Shown here: piece after piece, positions 1-5,583 of the stretch
Layout of the letters: each line of letters opens with the position of its first letter
Numbering within the stretch: position 1 is the stretch's first letter
Source of the DNA: Gammaproteobacteria bacterium
Lineage (GTDB): Bacteria > Pseudomonadota > Gammaproteobacteria > Arenicellales > Poriferihabitantaceae
Length of the DNA stretch: 8,314 bases
Reading direction: 5' to 3'
NCBI GenBank assembly: GCA_009839585.1
Contig: VXPI01000333.1
Location: 1-8,314, forward strand
Program-made: the position numbers and the translations under genes
The notes under the pieces: generated by a model
The model's database searches: none
What the model was told of the DNA's origin: nothing
The model's input: the letters and a program-made list of their open reading frames with translations, nothing else

Positions 1-2607
1 GCCCAGCCCCTCGTCGATGCCGTCGTTAACAGCGGTCAGCGTCAGCGCCACGCTCTGCGCCGACGGGCCCGTGAACTCGATGCGCGGCCTCGCGGCATCC
101 AGGTTGTGGCAGGTCACGCCGGCCGCCGCGGCGCAGCTGACCGTGTAGTCCGTGCCCCGCCGCGCCCCGTCGGAAAAGACCAGCGGCACCGACAGCGCCT
201 CCGGCGAAACCAGCGCCCGGCCGGTGGACACCGTCAGCACCTTGGTGCCCCCGTTCTCGGCAATGTCGTCCGAAGACCCCGACAGCCTCGCTTCGGTAGC
301 GTCGTCGTCAGCGATCGCCATGTCGGCACTGTGATTGTAGTTGTTCCTCACGTAGCCCGTGCCGTTCCGCACCGTCACGCGGACGCCGCCTTGCGGCTCG
401 TCGGCGCCGTCTCCCTGCGTCGGGACGCTGTACGTGACGGACGAGGAACCCGCCGGAAACACCGCCTCCTGGATGCCCTCGTCGCCGGAGGCCACGAAGT
501 CGCCGCCGACGGAAGTTTCCGTTACGGAAAGCCCGACCGTCAGGGCAGCCGTCGCCGGGCCCGTGCGCTGCAGCTCGAATTCGGCATCCGAACCCTCGGA
601 CACCGAAGCGACCGCAGCCGATATGCGCACTATCTGGTCCTGCGCCCTCGGCTCGTCGTTGTCCTGGATGGTCAGCGTGTGCACGGTTTCGCTGCCGAGC
701 AGGTAGCCCGCGCCTTCCGACAGCGTCAGCACCACCGTCTCGTCCCGCTCGTCCCGCGCGTCGTCCGTGATGGCCACCGGAATGTCCGCCGTCGCCGCAT
801 TCGCAGGCACGGCAAGGCTGCCGGAACCCGTAATTCTGAAGTCCCCCGAACCCGCCGTGCCGCTCACCGCATAGTGCAGCGTGAACGGCGACTGCGGCGC
901 AGGAGAGAGGTCCACCCGCACGTTCCGGGTGCCCGCATCCTCGCCCGCGCTCGACGCCGCCGACCCGAAGGCGGCCACCGGCGTGTCCGCCGGCGGGTCG
1001 TCGTCGTCCTGCACCGCAACCGACGCCGCACCCTTGCCTTCCTCGATGTCGTAGGCCCCGCGCGGGAGGATCGAGACCCGCACCTCGCCGTCCGGCTCGT
1101 CGGTGCCGTCCGCCAGCGTCGGAACCCTGTAGGTGGCCGATGCCTCTAAACTCGGAATGGTGACCGACCGGTTTCCCTTGCGGACTGCAGCCACGAACTC
1201 CTGGCCGCCCGAGGACTCCTCGCCGACCGAAAGCAGGACCACAAGTTCAGATCTCGGCTTCTTGCCCGTGCGGGTGACCGTGTATACGGCGTCCGTGCCC
1301 TCGGTCACCGGGCCGGCGGCCGCCGTGATGCTGACCACGGTCCGGGAGCCGTCATCGTCGAACACCGTGACCTTCGCCTCGCCGGCATCGCCGGCAACGG
1401 AATAGCGGCGGCCCGGAAGGATCGAGACCCTGAGCTCGCCGGTCGGTTCGGAAACCGCGTCAGCTACGGGCTTCCGGGAGAAACTGATCGAGGATTTGCC
1501 GGCCGGAATCACGACCACGCGGTCCCCCTTGTCCTTTTCCTGGAAATATTCCTGGCCGCCCGAAGTCTTCTCGCTGACCGAAAGCCGGACCGTGAGGGCG
1601 GAGGCCGTCGGCCCCGTGCGGCTCACCGTGAAAGTGACGCCCTTGGTCTCGAAAGTGCTGTCTGCGTCGGCCGTCACGCTCACCTCGGGCAGCACGGACG
1701 GGAGGGGCGGGTCGGCGTCGGTGATGTTCAGCGGGAGACTGGCGGTTATGCGGTTGTAGTTCCGGGTGTCGGTTCCGAAAACCAGGCTTTGCAGCGCATA
1801 AAGCCTCAGTTCTACCGATTCATCCTTCGACTCGTCATCCTCGAGCGCGGCCACCGTGAAGGTCCTGGGCTCATTCCAGTTACCGGAACTGAACGTGTGT
1901 GACGCAGGAGTCACCGTCAGGCGGGGGTTCGAGATGGAAGGAAAGTATGCCAGCTGCGGCGAATCGTCCTGTGTCTGGCTCAGGCTTACCTTGACCACCT
2001 TGCTTAACGGAGTTGGCGCCTTGCTCAGCTTCACGGTGAATGTCGCGCTCTGCCCTTCGGTGACCGAAAGCGTGGCCGGACTGATGACAATGGCCCCGTC
2101 CGTGTCAATGCTGTCGTCGTTGTAGATCCAGTAGGTGTGCTCGCTAACGCCCAGCACGGCGCCCGGATTCTGGCCGTAGGTTTCCAGGGTCGCAACGATC
2201 CGCTCGTCCCGCTCCTTCTTCGTGTCGCCGGTCACCTGGACACGGACGGGAGTCGGGGAGAGGGACCGCGAGGAAGCACGGAACATGCGGTAGGACGTGC
2301 AGTCCCGGTCCGTGGGCGTGGTCCTGTGGGGTTCCAGGATGCGGTAGTCCTCGTTCCGGGTTGCCATCTCGACCCCGCTCCCCAGGCCGGTGCCGCTGCT
2401 GAAGCAGATCCTCCAGAGCACGGTGCGCGATACCGGCTCCGACAGGCGCACCGCGTACGCCAGGCTCCGCATGCCCGAATCCCCCTCATAGGCGGCGCTG
2501 CCGGAAGGGCCGGCAAGCGACAGCACGGGCTGCCCCTGGGCCACGGCCGGCAGCCCGGCCAGCAGCGGCAGGCAGAGCAGCGCCGCAAGCAGGCGCAGCC
2601 CGCTCAT
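1..2607 (-). CDS. Secreted Calx-beta repeat protein (C-terminus beyond left edge)
   Basis: Reading the minus strand from ATG at 2607 gives 869 uninterrupted codons to the window edge, so the C-terminus is missing. Residues 1-23 form a type I signal peptide: short MSGLR n-region, Leu/Ala-rich core, AVA-Q cleavage near residue 23, no lipobox. At least seven tandem beta-sandwich units of about 110-140 residues follow, starting near 27, 172, 307, 424, 543, 659 and 773. Each begins with a strand such as VTEG or VSEG, and those ending within the window close with acidic motifs (YNDD, DADP, FDDDG, QDDDD, QDNDE, ADDDA). Unit 5 is the most canonical Calx-beta, with DERDE near 619-623. Such domains usually bind Ca2+ in exported or surface adhesins. 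Cys68/Cys103 and Cys825/Cys833 could form disulfides after export. The start is supported by the signal peptide and by GGAG (plus 2614-2617) six bases upstream. GC content is far above that of the genes from 3061 onward. Ligand and anchoring are unknown; the missing C-terminus may carry a secretion or anchor signal. Confidence 0.88.
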   Translation of the reverse strand, partial: MSGLRLLAALLCLPLLAGLPAVAQGQPVLSLAGPSGSAAYEGDSGMRSLAYAVRLSEPVSRTVLWRICFSSGTGLGSGVEMATRNEDYRILEPHRTTPTDRDCTSYRMFRASSRSLSPTPVRVQVTGDTKKERDERIVATLETYGQNPGAVLGVSEHTYWIYNDDSIDTDGAIVISPATLSVTEGQSATFTVKLSKAPTPLSKVVKVSLSQTQDDSPQLAYFPSISNPRLTVTPASHTFSSGNWNEPRTFTVAALEDDESKDESVELRLYALQSLVFGTDTRNYNRITASLPLNITDADPPLPSVLPEVSVTADADSTFETKGVTFTVSRTGPTASALTVRLSVSEKTSGGQEYFQEKDKGDRVVVIPAGKSSISFSRKPVADAVSEPTGELRVSILPGRRYSVAGDAGEAKVTVFDDDGSRTVVSITAAAGPVTEGTDAVYTVTRTGKKPRSELVVLLSVGEESSGGQEFVAAVRKGNRSVTIPSLEASATYRVPTLADGTDEPDGEVRVSILPRGAYDIEEGKGAASVAVQDDDDPPADTPVAAFGSAASSAGEDAGTRNVRVDLSPAPQSPFTLHYAVSGTAGSGDFRITGSGSLAVPANAATADIPVAITDDARDERDETVVLTLSEGAGYLLGSETVHTLTIQDNDEPRAQDQIVRISAAVASVSEGSDAEFELQRTGPATAALTVGLSVTETSVGGDFVASGDEGIQEAVFPAGSSSVTYSVPTQGDGADEPQGGVRVTVRNGTGYVRNNYNHSADMAIADDDATEARLSGSSDDIAENGGTKVLTVSTGRALVSPEALSVPLVFSDGARRGTDYTVSCAAAAGVTCHNLDAARPRIEFTGPSAQSVALTLTAVNDGIDEGLG
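298..633 (-). repeat. Third diverged copy of the SGGQE-type Calx-beta unit
   Basis: Unit 6 of the Calx-beta protein (residues about 659-770) resembles units 3 and 4 more than its direct neighbour, unit 5: QRTGPATAALTVGLSV, then SVGGDF, then ADEPQGGVRVTV. A DNA match around cggctcgtcgg (394 versus 1093) gives a 699-bp offset, about two unit lengths. The canonical unit 5 (about 652-981) sits between copies, suggesting insertion or stepwise duplication. Confidence 0.6.
988..1689 (-). repeat. Two adjacent homologous Calx-beta units (about 351-bp period)
   Basis: Units 3 (about 1339-1689) and 4 (about 988-1338) of the Calx-beta protein are related at protein and DNA level. Both carry TRTG or SRTG, a S-SGGQE motif, an acidic E-P-GE stretch and RVSILP. 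In DNA, the block starting at 1200 matches the one starting at 1551, and gatcgagaccc at 1069-1079 recurs at 1420-1430, both with a 351-bp offset (117 codons). This fits internal duplication followed by divergence. Such repeats can recombine and change repeat number. Confidence 0.75.
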
Positions 2608-2613
2608 GCGCGG

Positions 2614-2617
2614 CTCC
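2614..2617 (-). promoter_or_regulatory. Shine-Dalgarno for the Calx-beta start at 2607
   Basis: On the minus strand GGAG lies six bases before ATG 2607. Together with the signal peptide that starts exactly there, it favours 2607 over the upstream ATG at 2716 for the sequence as given. Confidence 0.5.
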
Positions 2618-2639
2618 GCACCGGGAGGCGCGGAAAATC

Positions 2640-2650
2640 GGGGGGGGGGG
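2640..2650 (-). repeat. Homopolymer of 11 G (11 C on the coding strand)
   Basis: Eleven consecutive G residues on the plus strand are C11 in the sense of the Calx-beta gene, lying 33-43 bases upstream of ATG 2607. Tracts this long slip during replication and are the usual basis of phase variation in surface-protein genes. Homopolymers are also a common site of sequencing or assembly length error. Confidence 0.9.
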
Positions 2651-2661
2651 CGATGCTGCCG

Positions 2662-2684
2662 CCTTCCGGAACCGTCCGGAAAGG
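2662..2684 (-). repeat. Imperfect inverted repeat in the Calx-beta leader
   Basis: The plus strand shows ccttccgga, the loop accg, then tccggaaagg. The arms pair apart from one bulged base. The same stretch is also a tccggaa direct repeat with a 10-base period. If transcribed, it would form a GC-rich hairpin just upstream of the C tract and could influence translation or polymerase slippage. It lacks a T-run, so it is not a classic terminator. Confidence 0.45.
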
Positions 2685-2743
2685 ACCGTCGCCGACAGTG
2701 AAAAGCGCTGCTTCATGATCGTGTCCTGCTTTCGTGGCCTTGC

Positions 2744-2756
2744 GCCCGTGACGGGC
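2744..2756. repeat. Perfect inverted repeat gcccgt-g-acgggc
   Basis: Six-base arms flank one central base, 28 bp beyond ATG 2716 and inside the probable Calx-beta leader. It could be a regulator half-site pair or a small hairpin. No regulator family can be named. Confidence 0.35.
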
Positions 2757-2824
2757 TGTTCATGTCATGCGGCGGCAGCGCGGCGACGCTCCGGACTCCG
2801 GCTGCCTCCGTCCTCATGGGCAGG

Positions 2825-2871
2825 ATTATACCCGGGATTCCGCCGCACGCACGTTTTTTCCGGGGTTTTTT
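2825..2871 (-). promoter_or_regulatory. Candidate promoter for the Calx-beta gene
   Basis: A perfect minus-strand TATAAT (plus 2825-2830, attata) would set the start of transcription near 2818, about 210 bases before ATG 2607. No good -35 hexamer is present at 16-18 bp. Two A6 tracts on the minus strand (plus 2854-2859 and 2866-2871, 12 bp apart) sit at about -37 to -54, where an UP element or phased bend could compensate. The transcript would include ATG 2716, the hairpin and the C11 tract. Confidence 0.4.
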
Positions 2872-2880
2872 CCGCATGTG

Positions 2881-2892
2881 CAGCGGCCGCTG
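2881..2892. repeat. 12-bp perfect palindrome cagcggccgctg
   Basis: A self-complementary 12-mer with 6-bp arms lies just upstream of the two A-tracts of the minus-strand promoter candidate. Position would suit an operator or activator site. Such palindromes arise often by chance in GC-rich DNA. Confidence 0.3.
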
Positions 2893-2984
2893 CCCGGCCC
2901 GGTGTACGCGCGAATTCCCCCAGTCGAAAACAGGGGCTTTCCTGCCGGCGAATTGTCGCGGCCCTGGCTTGAAACCGGACCCTG

Positions 2985-2996
2985 CCGGCATGCCGG
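2985..2996. repeat. 12-bp perfect palindrome ccggcatgccgg
   Basis: A self-complementary 12-mer 65 bases upstream of the ATG at 3061. It may be an operator for the operon on the plus strand. The call rests on symmetry and position alone. Confidence 0.3.
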
Positions 2997-3060
2997 AACT
3001 GCCCGTATCGAGAGCTCCGGGAAGTGCGGCTGGCATAGGGTGCATTAGAAGTCTTGAATC

Positions 3061-4596
3061 ATGCACTTCAAACCCATAGAATGCGATGGCATTCAGATTG
3101 CCGTAATCTTCATGAATATTCAGGGTGACGGAACCGGACACAATGCTGACAGGCCAGCCAAGGGACTGTTCGATCACTATTTCGTTGATGCACAATTCTT
3201 TGACGAGATGTTCTCATCGGGTGGCAGGCCCTTCCCGCATTGCGAACGGTTATGGAATGCACTCAACGGCATGCCGCCTGACAACCTGTTGAAGATGCAG
3301 TCCCAGGTTGAACAGTCATTTCTTCGTGATGGCATCACTTTTTCAGTCTCAAGCGAGAACAACACGCTAGAAAGAATCATTCCCATTGACTGCCTGCCCC
3401 GCCTTGTCAAGCTTCAGGACTGGAATCATATTGACTCTGGACTCAAACAAAGACTGAAAGCACTCAATCTGTTTCTGGATGATGTTTACAACGAGTCCAG
3501 AATCCTGAAAGATGGCGTCATTCCCATTGACATGATCTACGGGTGCTCGCAATATCGACCGGAAATGCGTGGAATCAGCCTGCCTCAAGGTGTACATGTC
3601 TCGATTTGCGGGACTGATCTGGTGCGGGACAATGATGGCTTCAAAGTCCTTGAAGACAATCTTCGGGTCCCCTCCGGGGTATCGTACATGCTTGCCAACC
3701 GCAAGGCTGTCAAATCCAACCTGCGCCAGCTGTTTCGGCAATATTCCGTGCAGAGCATTGAACATTACGGAGCATTGTTGAGGCAAACCCTGAATGAGCT
3801 TGCCCCACACAATACCGACAATCCCTGTGTGGTGTTACTGACGCCCGGTGTTTACAATTCGGCATTTTACGAGCATGTGTTTCTGGCGCGTGAAATGGGC
3901 ATTGAGATCGTCCAGGGCCAGGACCTGCTGGTTCACAATGGATTCGTCTACATGCGGACAACCAACGGCTTAAAACGCGTGGATGTCATCTATCGCCGGG
4001 TTGATGACCTCTATATCGATCCACTGACCTTCATGCCAGACAGCCAATTGGGAGTTCCGGGACTGTTTCATGCCTTTCGTCTGGGCAATGTGGCAATAGC
4101 CAATGCCCCCGGAACCGGGGTAGCCGACGATAAAAGCGTCTATGCCTATGTGCCTGACATGATCCGTTACTATCTGGCCGAAGAACCAGTGCTTTCGAAT
4201 GTTGAAACCTATCTCTGCCGGAATCCCGAAGACCTTGAGTACACACTGGATAATCTCGACAAGCTGGTGGTCAAGATGGTCGGTGAATCCGGTGGATACG
4301 GAATGCTCGTAGGTCCTCATGCTACTCCCGAAGAACGAGATGAGTATGCACAGGAAATCCGCAAGGACCCAGCCAATTTCATTGCCCAGCCCACTCTGGA
4401 TCTCTCCAGAATGCCCTGCCTGACACCGGATGGAGCAGCCCCCCGCCATGTGGATTTACGCCCCTTTATTCTGCAGTCCAGGGAAATCAATATTGTCCCG
4501 GGTGGTTTTTGTCGAGTGGCACTGACCGAAGGTTCTCTGGTCGTAAACTCAAGTCAGGGTGGCGGCGGCAAGGATTTCTGGGTAGTCGCAGAATAG
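3061..4596 (+). CDS. Circularly permuted ATP-grasp protein (DUF404/DUF407)
   Basis: A 511-residue protein of the circularly permuted ATP-grasp type 2 family, predicted to be a cytoplasmic amidoligase using ATP to join carboxyl and amino groups. Family blocks appear in order: FDEMF (47-51), GITF (91-94), LNLFLDDVY (135-143), RPEMRG (166-171), DLVRDNDGFKVLEDNLRVPS (186-205), LTPGVYNSAFYEH (260-272), YRRVDDLYIDP (311-321), NAPGTGVADDK (348-358), the glycine loop VGESGGYGM (407-415), RHVDLRPF (462-469) and VVNSSQGGGGKDFWV (494-508). The conserved core is full length, so it is probably active. About 45 residues precede FDEMF, which seems long. ATG 3112 is an in-frame alternative, but neither start has a strong Shine-Dalgarno (weak AGAAG at 3047-3051 before 3061). 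It is first in a three-gene operon with the alpha-E and transglutaminase-like genes, the usual partners of this family. Substrate and product cannot be read from sequence. Confidence 0.93.
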   Translation: MHFKPIECDGIQIAVIFMNIQGDGTGHNADRPAKGLFDHYFVDAQFFDEMFSSGGRPFPHCERLWNALNGMPPDNLLKMQSQVEQSFLRDGITFSVSSENNTLERIIPIDCLPRLVKLQDWNHIDSGLKQRLKALNLFLDDVYNESRILKDGVIPIDMIYGCSQYRPEMRGISLPQGVHVSICGTDLVRDNDGFKVLEDNLRVPSGVSYMLANRKAVKSNLRQLFRQYSVQSIEHYGALLRQTLNELAPHNTDNPCVVLLTPGVYNSAFYEHVFLAREMGIEIVQGQDLLVHNGFVYMRTTNGLKRVDVIYRRVDDLYIDPLTFMPDSQLGVPGLFHAFRLGNVAIANAPGTGVADDKSVYAYVPDMIRYYLAEEPVLSNVETYLCRNPEDLEYTLDNLDKLVVKMVGESGGYGMLVGPHATPEERDEYAQEIRKDPANFIAQPTLDLSRMPCLTPDGAAPRHVDLRPFILQSREINIVPGGFCRVALTEGSLVVNSSQGGGGKDFWVVAE

Positions 4597-4599
4597 ACC

Positions 4600-5583
4600 A
4601 TGCTTTCAAGAAACGCCTATGGCCTGTACTGGATAGGACGATACATGGAGCGTGCCGGCTTTGTCAGTCGACTGATCATTGATCAGTTAAGGGCAATTCA
4701 GGACCGCCCCGCCGAAGACATTCACGTTGGCTGGAAACGCCTTTATTCAACACTCGGAACTCGCCCGGTCAGCGTGGACCTCGACCCGGACGTGGGTGAC
4801 GAGAACTACATGCTGGTTGATGTATTTACGCTAACCGACGATCTGGTGTTTGAGGCATACAATCCCGATGCCGTATTGAGCTGTTTCGCAACAGCCAGGG
4901 AGAATGCCCGTCAGATCCGAAACAACATCACCTATGAGATGTGGACCTGCCTTAATGCTTCATATCTTGAAATGCGTGATGTCCGTTTGCAGGATATTTG
5001 GGAGACCCAGCCCGAAGATTTCCTCACCAAGGCCGCACTGGCTGTAAGAACGTTTAACGGCGTTGCCGAGAGCACCATGTACCGGGATCATGGATGGCAC
5101 TTTTTGAGAATAGGGGTTTATCAGGAGCGAGCCATCAACATCACTTCCTTGCTTCGATCCCATATCAACCTGTTCCCGACCTCGGAAGCACATCGTGAGT
5201 GGAACTGGAGTTCCCTGCTGGGCATCTGTGAAGTACGAAGTGCATTCCGGAACCTGCACTCATTCAAGTTCAACCCAAACCATGTTGTCGAATTTCTGTT
5301 CGCAGATGAGCAACTGGCTATTTCTGCGCATTCAGCACTGACCATAATTCAACAGGTATTGACTGATCTGACTGCCGATTGCCCTGACCAGCAAAACAAG
5401 CCGGGAATCCAGGTTCGAAGTGCCCTTGCATTATTCGAAGATCAATGGCCCAATCGAAACAGGCAGGACGATGCGGAAACCCTTGCCATGATTAACAGCG
5501 TCAACCACGCCTGCCAACTGCTGAATCACGAGTTGGAACAAAATTACTTCTTTTACGAGATAGAGGATACTCCACCAACATGA
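4600..5583 (+). CDS. Alpha-E domain protein (DUF403/COG2307)
   Basis: A 327-residue all-helical alpha-E protein of typical length. It opens with the hallmark MLSRNAYGLYWIGRYMERA (1-19), and a second copy of the key motif, IGVYQERA, lies at 171-178 inside STMYRDHGWHFLR (158-170). This two-repeat layout is what the family shows. NARQIRNNITYEMWTCLN (102-119) is another conserved helix. No signal peptide or membrane segment is seen, so it is cytoplasmic. Its start is 3 bases after the stop of the ATP-grasp gene and has no clear Shine-Dalgarno, which suggests translational coupling. Its end overlaps the next gene by ATGA. Comparative genomics places it with circularly permuted ATP-grasp enzymes and transglutaminase-like peptidases as a partner of unknown biochemical role. 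Confidence 0.93.
   Translation: MLSRNAYGLYWIGRYMERAGFVSRLIIDQLRAIQDRPAEDIHVGWKRLYSTLGTRPVSVDLDPDVGDENYMLVDVFTLTDDLVFEAYNPDAVLSCFATARENARQIRNNITYEMWTCLNASYLEMRDVRLQDIWETQPEDFLTKAALAVRTFNGVAESTMYRDHGWHFLRIGVYQERAINITSLLRSHINLFPTSEAHREWNWSSLLGICEVRSAFRNLHSFKFNPNHVVEFLFADEQLAISAHSALTIIQQVLTDLTADCPDQQNKPGIQVRSALALFEDQWPNRNRQDDAETLAMINSVNHACQLLNHELEQNYFFYEIEDTPPT

Larger units (their letters stand above)
2608..2716 (-). other. Upstream leader reading frame, one base out of phase with the Calx-beta gene
   Basis: ATG at 2716 (minus strand) has AGGA seven bases upstream (plus 2724-2727), at least as good as the signal for 2607. As sequenced, its frame is offset by one from the main gene and runs to a stop at 2486 (76 codons). 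The two ATGs are 109 nt apart, and an 11-C tract lies between them. With 10 Cs the distance becomes 108, and the frame would continue without a stop into MSGLR..., adding 36 residues (MKQRFSLSAT at the start, GAEPR at the end). It could be a leader peptide, an alternative N-terminus in a switched state, or chance. Codons before the tract are GC3-rich, but so is the whole region. Confidence 0.35.
2717..3060. other. Divergent intergenic region, GC-rich, with palindromes
   Basis: About 340 bases separate the divergent Calx-beta leader and the operon at 3061. It contains the candidate minus-strand promoter near 2830 and three perfect palindromic elements. No convincing gene was seen. A TTGAAA at 2969-2974 has no matching -10 at usual spacing, so no plus-strand promoter for the operon can be named. 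A 34-codon minus-strand frame (2817 to 2713) ends in an ATGA overlap with ATG 2716, but nothing else supports it as a gene. Confidence 0.6.

Noticed and set aside
106..1149. Plus-strand open frame of 347 codons
   Set aside because: It is antisense to the Calx-beta gene and encodes an Arg/His/Val-rich protein with no domain logic, the usual shadow of GC-rich coding DNA. Shorter plus-strand frames up to 2125 are rejected for the same reason.
2232..2588. Minus-strand open frame of 118 codons overlapping the Calx-beta start
   Set aside because: It is out of frame with the continuous repeat protein. Its Cys/Arg/Trp-rich product has no fold-like pattern.
2137..2718. Plus-strand open frame of 193 codons
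   Set aside because: It lies opposite the signal peptide and first repeat of the Calx-beta protein. Its product is low-complexity Arg/Gly/Pro-rich, and it reads through the G11 tract.
2854..2874. T-runs resembling a rho-independent terminator
   Set aside because: No GC-rich stem directly precedes either TTTTTT run on the plus strand, and no plus-strand gene ends upstream. They fit better as A-tracts of a minus-strand promoter.
2969..2974. TTGAAA as a -35 box for the operon at 3061
   Set aside because: The expected -10 positions read GC-rich sequence (around gccgga), so there is no matching hexamer.
2713..3195. Minus-strand open frame of 160 codons across the intergenic region
   Set aside because: Its first half is antisense to the ATP-grasp gene and the rest is compositionally intergenic. 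Only the last 34 codons were kept in mind as a possible leader frame.
3970..4449. Minus-strand open frame of 159 codons inside the ATP-grasp gene
   Set aside because: The plus strand carries the glycine loop and other conserved ATP-grasp blocks here, so this is a shadow frame.
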